The notes beneath the pieces were generated by a model, which worked only from the letters and a program-made list of their open reading frames with translations, was not told the DNA's origin and did no database searches. Position numbers and translations under genes: made by a program. Source: DATLGB01 sp963740765 (GTDB taxonomy: Bacteria > Actinomycetota > Thermoleophilia > Solirubrobacterales > Solirubrobacteraceae). Taken from it: a stretch of 64,000 bases of DNA. The stretch spans positions 124,001 to 188,000 of the forward strand of contig CAVUFN010000010.1 of assembly GCA_963740765.1 (NCBI GenBank), written 5' to 3'. Position 1 is the stretch's first letter; every line of letters begins with the position of its first letter. Below are positions 27,294 through 34,230 of this stretch, piece by piece.

Positions 27294-28409
27294 GTGATGT
27301 CGACGCGGACCGGGGAAGAGCTCCATGAGCTCGACGCAAGACAGGAGCCCCGCCTCGTCAAGGCTCTCGAGATGGTCGCTCCCGGCTCGCTGCTGCGCGA
27401 GGGCATCGACAACATCGTCCACGCCCGGACCGGCGGCCTCGTCGTCGTCGGGGACCCGGACGAGCTCAGCTTCATGTTCAGCGGCGGCATCAAGCTGGAC
27501 ATCGACTTCAGCCCGCAGATGCTCTACCAGCTGGCCAAGATGGACGGCGCGATCGTGGTGGGGACCAACGCGGCCAAGATCGCCTGGGCCAACACCCAGC
27601 TGATGCCCGATCCGACGATCCTGTCGTCGGAGACCGGCACCCGCCACCGCACCGCGGAGCGGGTCTCCAAGCAGACGGACGCGCTCGTCATCGCCGTCTC
27701 CCAGCGGCGCGAGGTCGTCTCGGTCTACGTCGACGGCGGCAAGTACATCCTCGAGGAGATCCCGGTCGTCCTCGCCAAGGCCAACCAGGCCCTGGCGACG
27801 CTGGACAAGTACCGGTCCCGCCTCGACGAGGTCGCCACGCGCCTCACCGCGCTCGAGTTCGAGGGCGGCGTCACCCTCCACGACGTCCTCACCGTCCTCC
27901 AGCGCTCCGAGCTGGTCACGCGCATGGCGGTCGAGATCGAGCGCTACATCGTGGAGCTCGGCACCGAGGGCCGGCTCATCGAGATGCAGCTCGAGGAGAC
28001 GATGGTCGGCGTGGCCGGCGACAAGGGCGCGCTGCTGCACGACTACCTCGCGGAGTCCGGGGACGATCTGTTCGCGGCCGTCCTGGACAACATCACCCGC
28101 CTTCCGCACCAGGACCTGCTCGACTTCGGCCGCCTCGCCGAGCTGCTCGGGTACGACCGCAAGGTCAACACGCTCGACTATCCGGTCAGCCCCCGCGGCT
28201 ACCGGATCCTGGGCCGCATCCCGCGCCTGCCGCGCCTGGTGGTCCAGAACATCGTCACCGAGTTCCGGGGGCTCGACGAGCTCCTCGCCGCCTCCGATCA
28301 CGAGCTGGAGACGGTGGAGGGCGTGGGCGAGATCCGCGCCAAGGACATCCGCGAGGGCCTGCGCAGGCTGCAGGAGATCAACCTCGTCGATCGCTACCTG
28401 CAGACGTAA
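27294..28409 (+). CDS. disA: DNA integrity scanning diadenylate cyclase DisA
   Basis: Makes c-di-AMP from two ATP and halts on branched DNA. 371 residues: DAC domain at about 1-150 with the DGA motif (AKMDGAIVVG) and RHR motif (TGTRHRTAERVS), a helical linker with LDKYRSRLDEVATRLTALEF, and a C-terminal HhH DNA-binding domain (about 300-371, LETVEGVGEIRAKDIREGL). Start is GTG 27294 or ATG 27297. Follows radA by 92 bp and precedes carD, so DNA repair and transcription control genes are linked. Confidence 0.95.
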   Translation: MMSTRTGEELHELDARQEPRLVKALEMVAPGSLLREGIDNIVHARTGGLVVVGDPDELSFMFSGGIKLDIDFSPQMLYQLAKMDGAIVVGTNAAKIAWANTQLMPDPTILSSETGTRHRTAERVSKQTDALVIAVSQRREVVSVYVDGGKYILEEIPVVLAKANQALATLDKYRSRLDEVATRLTALEFEGGVTLHDVLTVLQRSELVTRMAVEIERYIVELGTEGRLIEMQLEETMVGVAGDKGALLHDYLAESGDDLFAAVLDNITRLPHQDLLDFGRLAELLGYDRKVNTLDYPVSPRGYRILGRIPRLPRLVVQNIVTEFRGLDELLAASDHELETVEGVGEIRAKDIREGLRRLQEINLVDRYLQT

Positions 28410-28453
28410 CAAGCTTCGTATCACCCGCCGGGCATACCCACCCGGCCAGAAAA

Positions 28454-28466
28454 GGAGGGCACCCTG
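28454..28466 (+). promoter_or_regulatory. Strong SD plus CTG start codon of carD
   Basis: GGAGGG (28454-28459), four bases, then CTG (28464-28466) in frame with the CarD N-terminal domain. No ATG, GTG or TTG exists in this frame before the core of the domain. Confidence 0.7.
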
Positions 28467-29045
28467 CCTGCTGCTGCTAACAAAGACACCGAGGACAAGT
28501 TCGACGACGAGATCGTCGTCGTATCCCGTGAGACCGAGCAGCTGGTCTACGAGCTCGGCGATCATGTCGTCTACCCGCACCACGGTGCCGGGCAGGTCAT
28601 CAAGAAGGAAGAGAAGTCGATCCTGGGTGAGACCCGGGAGTACCTCACCATCAAGATCCTCCACAACGACATGACGCTGATGGTGCCCTCGTGCAACACC
28701 GGCAAGGTCGGTCTTCGTCGCGTCATCGACGAGGAGACGGTCAAGAAGGTGCTCGCGGTCCTGTGCGCCGAGTGTTCCGAGATGCCGAAGAACTGGAACC
28801 GCCGCTTCAAGCACAACCGCGACAAGATCAAGACGGGCGACATCTACGAGCTGGCCGAGGTCGTCCGCAACCTCGCCGTCCGGGAGCAGGAGAAGGGCCT
28901 GTCGACGGGCGAGAAGCAGATGTACACGCGGGCCAAGAAGATCCTCGCGTCCGAGATGCGCTACGCGCTCGAGATGGACGAGGAGCAGACCGAGGCCCAC
29001 CTCGACGAGATGCTGCACCGCGACGACCTCGTCGCGACGTCGTAA
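28464..29045 (+). CDS. carD: RNA polymerase-binding transcription factor CarD (CTG start)
   Basis: Stabilises RNA polymerase-promoter open complexes. 193 residues with the CTG start. The N-terminal Tudor-like RNAP-interaction domain has LGDHVVYPHHGAGQVIKKEE and YLTIKILHNDMTLMVPSCN; the helical C-terminal DNA-binding domain includes a conserved Trp (MPKNWNRRFKHNRDKIKTGD) and DLAVREQEKGLSTGEKQMY-like helix. Its first ATG is at 28671, inside the domain, so that start would delete the RNAP-binding part. About 30 residues longer at the N-terminus than the mycobacterial protein. Followed by ispD without a gap. Confidence 0.93.
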   Translation: MPAAANKDTEDKFDDEIVVVSRETEQLVYELGDHVVYPHHGAGQVIKKEEKSILGETREYLTIKILHNDMTLMVPSCNTGKVGLRRVIDEETVKKVLAVLCAECSEMPKNWNRRFKHNRDKIKTGDIYELAEVVRNLAVREQEKGLSTGEKQMYTRAKKILASEMRYALEMDEEQTEAHLDEMLHRDDLVATS

Positions 29046-29683
29046 CGACTGCCGCAGCGATCCTCGTAGCCGCCGGCCGCGGCGAGCGCCTGGGCTTCGA
29101 CCAGCCCAAGGCGTTCGTCCCGCTGGCCGGGCGGCCGATGCTGGAATGGTCGGAGGACGCGCTCCGCGCCGCGGGTCTGGAATGGGTGCGCGTCGTGCCC
29201 CGAGGCTTCGAGGGAGTGGAGGGGGGCGCGACGCGCTCGCAGTCCGTCCTCAACGGTCTGCAGGCCCTCCCGGCGTGCGATGCCGTGGTCGTGCACGACG
29301 CCGCCCGGCCGCTGGCGCCGCCGGAGCTCTTCAGGGCCTGCGTCGCGGCCTTGAGCGACTGGGACGGCGCGGTCGCGGCGGCCCGCGTGGTCGACACGAT
29401 CCGCGAGGAGGGCGGCGGCACGCTCGACCGCTCTCGGCTGTGGGCGGTGCAGACGCCGCAGGCGTTCCGCAGGGACGTCCTGGAGCGCGCGCTGAAGGCT
29501 CCCGACGACGTCCTGGCCACCGCCACGGACGACGCATCCCTCGTCGAACGGGTGGGCGGCCGCGTCGGTGTGGTCGAGTCGGCGACCCCCAACTTCAAGG
29601 TCACGACAGCCCATGATCTGGCCGTCGCCGAGTGGCTACTGTCGAGCCGTGCTGACGGACTATCACGTCCACCTTCGGCCTGA
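29042..29683 (+). CDS. ispD: 2-C-methyl-D-erythritol 4-phosphate cytidylyltransferase (non-standard start)
   Basis: Third step of the MEP isoprenoid pathway: CTP plus MEP gives CDP-ME. Signatures AAILVAAGRGERLG, PKAFVPLAGRPMLEW, VVVHDAARPLAP, VWAVQTPQAFRRD-like (RLWAVQTPQAF) and ATDDASLVERVG are all present. No ATG, GTG, TTG or CTG occurs in frame close to the first strand; the codons at the carD stop are GTC, GTA and ACG (29039-29047), so the true initiator is uncertain. About 213 residues. The last 35 bp overlap the PHP gene. Confidence 0.88.
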   Translation, partial: VTTAAAILVAAGRGERLGFDQPKAFVPLAGRPMLEWSEDALRAAGLEWVRVVPRGFEGVEGGATRSQSVLNGLQALPACDAVVVHDAARPLAPPELFRACVAALSDWDGAVAAARVVDTIREEGGGTLDRSRLWAVQTPQAFRRDVLERALKAPDDVLATATDDASLVERVGGRVGVVESATPNFKVTTAHDLAVAEWLLSSRADGLSRPPSA

Positions 29684-30479
29684 CGCCGACGGGACGACCG
29701 CCGAGAAGTACTTCACCGCCGCGAACGCGGAGCGCTACCGAGCGGCTGCCGGGGAGCGCGGGATCGCCGAGCTGGGGGTGTCGGAGCACGTCCACCGCTT
29801 CCACGCGGCGCTCGACGTCTGGGACCACCCGTTCTGGTGCCAGAGCGCCGCGGACGACATCGACGAGTACGTCGAGTTCGTCCGCGAGGAGACCGACCTG
29901 CGGCTCGGCATCGAGGCCGACTACGTGCAGGGCCGCGAGGACAAGATGGCCAAGCTGCTCGACGGCCGCCCCTGGGACTACGTCATCGGCTCCGTGCACT
30001 TCCTGCGCGGTCGCGCCGTGGACATGACCGGCGCCTTCGACATCTGGGGCCGCGGCGAGTCGCCCGACAAGGTCTGGAAGCGCTACTTCGAGACGCTGGC
30101 CGAGTCCGCGCGGACCGGCATGTACGACATCATCGCCCACCCCGACCTCGTCAAGGTCTGGGGCGGCAAGCACCCCTGTCCCGAGGCCGACCCGCGCAAG
30201 TACTACGAGCCGGCGGTCGAGGCCTTCGCGGAGACCGGCGTCGCCGTCGAGGTGTCCACCGCCGGGCTGCGCAAGCCGGTCGGCGAGATCTACCCGGCCC
30301 GTGCCTACCTGGAGATGATCGTGGCGGCCGGCTGCCCGATCGCGCTGTCGAGCGACGCCCACGTCCCCGACGACATCGGCCACGGCTATGACCAGGCGCT
30401 CGCGCTGCTGTCCGACGTCGGCGTCACGGAGATCTGCGTCTTCGAAGGGCGCGAGCGTCGCCTCGAGCCCGTCGGATGA
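29649..30479 (+). CDS. PHP-domain phosphatase (histidinol-phosphatase-like)
   Basis: 276 residues. PHP metal motifs: DYHVHLRPD at the N-terminus, LGVSEHVHRFH, LGIEADYV, VIGSVHFL, YDIIAHPDLVKVW and a final ALSSDAHVPDDIG. The set matches histidinol-phosphatase (HisK-type) proteins, which dephosphorylate histidinol phosphate; another phosphoester is possible. GTG start overlaps ispD and its stop overlaps ispF (ATGA), so it is translated within the isoprenoid gene pair. No other histidine genes are nearby. Confidence 0.82.
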   Translation: MLTDYHVHLRPDADGTTAEKYFTAANAERYRAAAGERGIAELGVSEHVHRFHAALDVWDHPFWCQSAADDIDEYVEFVREETDLRLGIEADYVQGREDKMAKLLDGRPWDYVIGSVHFLRGRAVDMTGAFDIWGRGESPDKVWKRYFETLAESARTGMYDIIAHPDLVKVWGGKHPCPEADPRKYYEPAVEAFAETGVAVEVSTAGLRKPVGEIYPARAYLEMIVAAGCPIALSSDAHVPDDIGHGYDQALALLSDVGVTEICVFEGRERRLEPVG

Positions 30480-30970
30480 CCCGCACCGGCCTCGGCGTCG
30501 ACAGCCACCGTCTGGAGGCGGGGCGCCCGCTCGTCCTCGGCGGCGTCGACATCCCCAACGAGGAGGGCCTCGCCGGCCACTCCGACGCCGACGTCCTCAC
30601 CCACGCGATCATCGACGGCCTGCTCGGCGCTGCCGCGATGGGAGACATCGGCATGCACTTCCCGGACTCGGACGAGCGCTTCAAGGACGCCGACTCCCTC
30701 GACCTGCTCAAGGCCGTCGTCGCGGCGCTGGGCGAGAACGGCTTCCGGATCGTGAACGTGGACGCGACGGTGATGATGGAGCGGCCGAAGCTCAGTCCGT
30801 ACCGCGATGCCATCCGCGCGACGCTGGCCAGCGCGCTGGGCCTGGGCGCTTCCCGCGTCTCGGTCAAGGCGACAACCGGCGAGGGCATCGGCTTCGTCGG
30901 CCGAGGCGAGGGCGTCGCGGCGATGGCCGTCGCCACGATCGACCGCCCCGAGGAGGCCTCCTCCGCCTAA
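30476..30970 (+). CDS. ispF: 2-C-methyl-D-erythritol 2,4-cyclodiphosphate synthase
   Basis: Cyclises CDP-ME2P, releasing CMP, in the MEP pathway. 164 residues, a typical length. Zinc ligands in GLGVDSHRLE and the His of GLAGHSDADVLTHAIIDGLL, plus GDIGMHFPDSD and VKATTGEGIGFVGRGEG, are intact. ATG overlaps the preceding stop. A palindromic repeat follows directly. Confidence 0.95.
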   Translation: MTRTGLGVDSHRLEAGRPLVLGGVDIPNEEGLAGHSDADVLTHAIIDGLLGAAAMGDIGMHFPDSDERFKDADSLDLLKAVVAALGENGFRIVNVDATVMMERPKLSPYRDAIRATLASALGLGASRVSVKATTGEGIGFVGRGEGVAAMAVATIDRPEEASSA

Positions 30971-30972
30971 CC

Positions 30973-31012
30973 GTGTCGCGTACCGGCGGCTATACCCACC
31001 GCCAAGCGACAC
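30973..31012. repeat. 40-bp palindromic repeat, copy C
   Basis: GTGTCGC, GTAC, CGGCGG, CTATAC, CCACCG, CCAA, GCGACAC. Starts three bases after the ispF stop and lies between convergent genes, where it may double as a terminator hairpin. Confidence 0.9.
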
Positions 31013-31046
31013 AGACGCCCGGACCGGCGCGGTAGGTGAGCCCGGG

Positions 31047-31532
31047 CTAGGCGGCGCGGGAGGCGCGCCGGCGGGCGGCCTCGGAGCGCAGCTGCTCGTG
31101 CTCGACCTGGCGCTTGAGCTGCCGCAGGGAGCGGCGCAGGTGGCCGCGGACCGTCGGGGCGGCGAACTGCTCGGCCACCCAGCCGAACACGCCGGCGCCG
31201 GCGACGCCGTAGGCCATCCGGAACTCGACGTGGGTGGTCCCGTCGCCCCTGTCGCGCAGCCGCCAGCGCCCGCGCTGGTCGACGCCGGTGACCGAGGTCC
31301 AGGCGATGTCGCGTTCCTCGACCCACTCCACGAGCTCGACGATGCCGCCGATCTCGGCCGACCCGACGCGCATGAGCATCCGGTAGCGGGCGCCGAGGCC
31401 GTCGCGCTGGTCGCCCTCGACCTCCCAGCGCGTGATGCCGCTCATGTAGTGCAGCGCGCGGGTGGGATCGCTGACCGTGGCCCACACGAGGGCCGGCGGC
31501 GCGCCGATGGTGAGGTCTGCGTTGACCCGCAT
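31047..31532 (-). CDS. SRPBCC-family polyketide cyclase/dehydrase-like protein
   Basis: 161 residues with the helix-grip pattern: MRVNADLTIGAPPALVWATV, WEVEGDQRDGLGARYRMLMR, VTGVDQRGRWRLRDRGDGTT and a long C-terminal helix preceded by VRGHLRRSLRQLKRQVE. Such START-like domains bind hydrophobic ligands; ligand unknown. The rest of the C-terminus is basic. It starts 10 bp after the acyltransferase stop on the same strand, so the two are probably co-transcribed and may share a lipid role. Confidence 0.78.
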   Translation of the reverse strand: MRVNADLTIGAPPALVWATVSDPTRALHYMSGITRWEVEGDQRDGLGARYRMLMRVGSAEIGGIVELVEWVEERDIAWTSVTGVDQRGRWRLRDRGDGTTHVEFRMAYGVAGAGVFGWVAEQFAAPTVRGHLRRSLRQLKRQVEHEQLRSEAARRRASRAA

Positions 31533-31542
31533 CAGTGGTCCA

Positions 31543-32547
31543 CTAGCCGAGGATGGGCAGCCGGCGCTCGGAGGCCAGCGCGTCGAGGGTGTCCTGCATC
31601 TGGCGGAGGATGTGGTCGTAGACCTCGTCGAGGTCGGGCTCGTCCCCGAACTCCTCGCGGAGGTCGATGGGCGGGAGCGCCTCGACGACGATCTTGGCGG
31701 GCAGCGGCAGGTGGCCGAGCATGTCGCCCACGTTGACGCCCCACGGCAGGCCGAGGGAGACCGGCAGGACCTTCAGGCGGAAGGCCTTGTCCAGGCGCAG
31801 CAGCTTGGCGAGACCCTCGCCGCGCGACAGGAAGATCGAGGTCTCCTGCCCGCCGATGGATACGACGGGGACGATCGGGACGTCCTGGTCGAGCGCGAGC
31901 TTGATGAAGCCCTTGCGGCCGTCGAAGTCGACCCGGTGGCGCTCCCAGATCGGTCGGTGGACCTCGTAGTCGCCGCCCGGATACACGAGGACGGCGGCGC
32001 CGGACTCCAGGGCCTTCTTGGCGTTCTTGGGCGACGCGGCGACCGTCCCGTACTTGCGCAGGAAGGACAGGCCCGGCATGGACAGCACCAGGTTGTGGGC
32101 CAGCTGGTAGAAGGCGCGCTCGACACCGAAGTAGGAGCAGAAGGCGAGCGTGAAGACGCTCGTGTCCGGCGTCAGGTTCCCGCCGGAGTGGTTGCCGACC
32201 ATCAGGACGCCGCCCCGCTCCGGGATGTTCCCCAGGCCGCGCACCTCGCCGCGGAAGTACAGGGACGCCAGCAGCCACAGGCGGGGGAGGGACTCGCGGA
32301 TGTAGTCCGGGTCACGCTCGTCGAGGTCGGCCACCGGGATGCGGCCCGCGAGGGCCCGGCCGGCGTTCGCGCCGAGCCTGGCCGGAACGCTCGCTGCGTC
32401 GCCCGCGATGGCGGCGAGGCCGGTGAGCCAGGTCGGGACGCGCGTCCGGCTCTCGCGCTCGGTGACCATCTGCTCCGCGGCGCGGCGTGCGGCCTCCGGG
32501 CTCCCGTGCCCGTTGCCGTTGGTGTGCTGCGTGGCCTCCCGATCCAT
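31543..32547 (-). CDS. Lysophospholipid/diacylglycerol-type acyltransferase
   Basis: 334 residues. The acyltransferase block from about 115 has VLMVGNHSGGNLTPDTS (catalytic His and downstream Asp), FLRKYGTVAASPKNAKKALE, VLVYPGGDYEVHRPIWERH and KLALDQDVPIVPVVSIGGQE, as in the DGAT/MGAT-like LPLAT group. No clear signal peptide; the first about 45 residues are hydrophilic. Likely transfers an acyl chain from acyl-CoA to a glycerolipid at the membrane. Minus-strand TAAGCT ends seven bases before the ATG (leaderless). Confidence 0.83.
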   Translation of the reverse strand: MDREATQHTNGNGHGSPEAARRAAEQMVTERESRTRVPTWLTGLAAIAGDAASVPARLGANAGRALAGRIPVADLDERDPDYIRESLPRLWLLASLYFRGEVRGLGNIPERGGVLMVGNHSGGNLTPDTSVFTLAFCSYFGVERAFYQLAHNLVLSMPGLSFLRKYGTVAASPKNAKKALESGAAVLVYPGGDYEVHRPIWERHRVDFDGRKGFIKLALDQDVPIVPVVSIGGQETSIFLSRGEGLAKLLRLDKAFRLKVLPVSLGLPWGVNVGDMLGHLPLPAKIVVEALPPIDLREEFGDEPDLDEVYDHILRQMQDTLDALASERRLPILG

Positions 32548-32643
32548 CCGGCCAAGCTTAGGGAGCTTTCGACATCCGGGCGAAACCGGGGGTGGTCGAT
32601 TTCCGACCGCTGTCCATGGGTTCGCGAGTCCGGGTGGCCGATC

Positions 32644-32790
32644 ATGATGTCCATGAAGACCACCTCCTCCCCCCGGCGCTTCGCGGTTCTCCCGCTGGCC
32701 AAGCGGCCGACCGCGGGCAAGCCCGCCGTGCGCCGCTACCTCATCGTCCCCGCGACCCGGACTCCGGCCGCAGGCGTTCGCGCGCCCTGA
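32644..32790 (+). CDS. Possible small basic protein, unknown
   Basis: 48 residues starting MMSMKTTSSPRRFAVLPLAK, basic and Pro/Ala-rich, with no membrane segment. No SD or good -10 box is evident and no family is recognised. Listed only because it is the single plausible frame in this gap; it may be chance. Confidence 0.2.
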   Translation: MMSMKTTSSPRRFAVLPLAKRPTAGKPAVRRYLIVPATRTPAAGVRAP

Positions 32791-32864
32791 CGTCCGGGGG
32801 AGCAGCTCTCCGCTCCCGCGGCGCCGCACTGCTGATGGACAGCGCGGCGCCGTGAAATCGGATC

Positions 32865-32894
32865 TCGCCCGGCCGGCCTTCGGCCTCTGGGCGA
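32865..32894 (-). repeat. 30-bp hairpin repeat, copy 1
   Basis: Shares an identical 18-bp core (GGCCGGCCTTCGGCCTCT on the plus strand) with the copy at 53910-53939; the flanking stem is TCGCCC/GGGCGA here and TCGTCC/GGACGA there. Lies 60 bp after the stop of the minus-strand hydrolase gene. Confidence 0.75.
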
Positions 32895-32923
32895 CGTCAC
32901 AGGGTCCGCCTCGGTGGTGATGG

Positions 32924-32953
32924 GCGCCGAGGCGGAGCCCCTTTCCTCGGCGC
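32924..32953 (-). terminator. Hairpin directly after the hydrolase stop codon
   Basis: GCGCCGAGG / CCTCGGCGC with a 12-nt loop starts at the base after the TGA (32954-32956). No T tract follows, so termination may be weak or assisted by the repeat hairpin beyond it. Confidence 0.5.
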
Positions 32954-34177
32954 TCAGGCGACGGCGCGCAGCTGACGCATCGCGTCCGCGTGGGCGAAGA
33001 ACCGGCGGATCAGGCCGTTGGTCTGCTCCGGGCGCTCGACCTGCGGGACGTGCCCGCATCCCTCCAGGGTGATCTGCTCGGCGGTCGGCAGCCACTGCTC
33101 GACGTGGCGGCGGAACCCGACCGGGACGAGCTTGTCGCCGGTCCCCCACACGAACATGGCGGGCGCCTCGAGCTGGGCGAGGCGCGGGTAGAAGCCGTCG
33201 CTGCCGAACGGCTTGTCCATGTAGAGCGAGCGGGCGGACGCGAGGAAGGCGTAGCGGGCGCCCGGGCTGCCGTAGATGCGCTCGAACTCGTCGACGACGA
33301 CGTCGCCGAGCACCGGGTCGACCTTGTCGCGGTCGGCGAACATGCCCCAGAACTGGGTCTCGATCGCGCGGCGGCCGAACGAGTGCGGCAGCATCCCGAC
33401 CTCGGGGCGCAGCATCCTCACGAGGGGGGCGAAGTCGCGCCGGACGAACGCGACGGCGGGACACAGCAGGGCCAGGGCGCCGACGCGCTCGGGGTGCTGC
33501 ATGCCCATCTCGAGCGCGACGCGACCGCCCATCGAGTTGCCGACGAAGTGCGCCCGGTCGATCTCCAGCGCGTCCATGAGGTCGAGCACGACGCGGGTGA
33601 AGTACTGGGCGCCGTACGGGGCGACGCGCTTGGAGGAGCCGCCGAAGCCGGGCAGGTCGATGGCGTGGACGCGGTAGCCCTCGCGGGCGAGGGCGGCGGC
33701 CGCGTCGAACAGCGAGGCCTTGGTGGCGCCCAGACCGTGGATGAGGAGCACGTCGCGGAGCCCGTCGCCCATGGTCAGCGTCGAGATCGAGAGCTTGCCG
33801 ACGCGGACGTCGTGGATGCGCAGCAGCGGCTCGCGGCCGCCGGCGAGCCGGAACATCCCCTCGAAGCCGACGGCGCGGTCGAGGTCGCCGCGCACGGCCA
33901 GGCGCCGCTGGGAGAACGCCTCGATGCCGTTGATGTGGCCCTCGCGCAGCTCCAGCCAGGTCTGGGCGTCCGTCCCGATCGTCACGTCGGGCTTGCGGCT
34001 GGCGCGGCCGGCGCGGACGCGACAGCCGTGGGTGGTGCAGGTGACCTCCCAGGAGCGGCCGATGTCGCCGAGCCGGACGTGCCACGTGGCGTTGAAGCCG
34101 TCGGGCGCACCGAGATACCGCTCCGGCAAGGAGCGGAATGCCCGGTCGACTTCGGCGGTCAGCCGACTCGCGGTCAT
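32954..34177 (-). CDS. SCP2-like domain fused to an alpha/beta hydrolase
   Basis: 407 residues. The N-terminal about 125 residues (FNATWHVRLGDIGRSWEVTC, KPDVTIGTDAQTWLELREG, EAFSQRRLAVRGDLDRAVGF) match an SCP2 lipid-carrier pattern; the rest is an alpha/beta hydrolase with VLLIHGLGATKAS oxyanion region, nucleophile elbow FVGNSMGGRVA, acid in WGTGDKLVP and His in LEGCGHVPQVE. All three catalytic residues are present. The fusion suggests an esterase acting on a lipid presented by the SCP2 part (inference). A minus-strand TAGATT ends nine bases before the ATG; divergent from cysS. Confidence 0.82.
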   Translation of the reverse strand: MTASRLTAEVDRAFRSLPERYLGAPDGFNATWHVRLGDIGRSWEVTCTTHGCRVRAGRASRKPDVTIGTDAQTWLELREGHINGIEAFSQRRLAVRGDLDRAVGFEGMFRLAGGREPLLRIHDVRVGKLSISTLTMGDGLRDVLLIHGLGATKASLFDAAAALAREGYRVHAIDLPGFGGSSKRVAPYGAQYFTRVVLDLMDALEIDRAHFVGNSMGGRVALEMGMQHPERVGALALLCPAVAFVRRDFAPLVRMLRPEVGMLPHSFGRRAIETQFWGMFADRDKVDPVLGDVVVDEFERIYGSPGARYAFLASARSLYMDKPFGSDGFYPRLAQLEAPAMFVWGTGDKLVPVGFRRHVEQWLPTAEQITLEGCGHVPQVERPEQTNGLIRRFFAHADAMRQLRAVA

Positions 34178-34230
34178 GGCGCGGCGAATCTACCCCGTAG
34201 GATCGACGCGTCGCCCGAGACGCCCGCAAA

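Larger units (their letters stand above)
32548..32953. other. 406-bp stretch without a confident gene
   Basis: Between two minus-strand genes. It contains the leaderless promoter of the acyltransferase, a possible 48-residue plus-strand frame (32644-32790), a repeated hairpin (32865-32894) and a terminator directly after the hydrolase stop. Otherwise nothing recognisable. Confidence 0.6.

Noticed and set aside
27269..27328. Short frame MKKLVECMSDVDADR with AAGGAG before disA
   Set aside because: Only two bases separate the SD-like sequence from the ATG, and the likely -10 box of disA lies downstream of it, so it would not be in the disA transcript.
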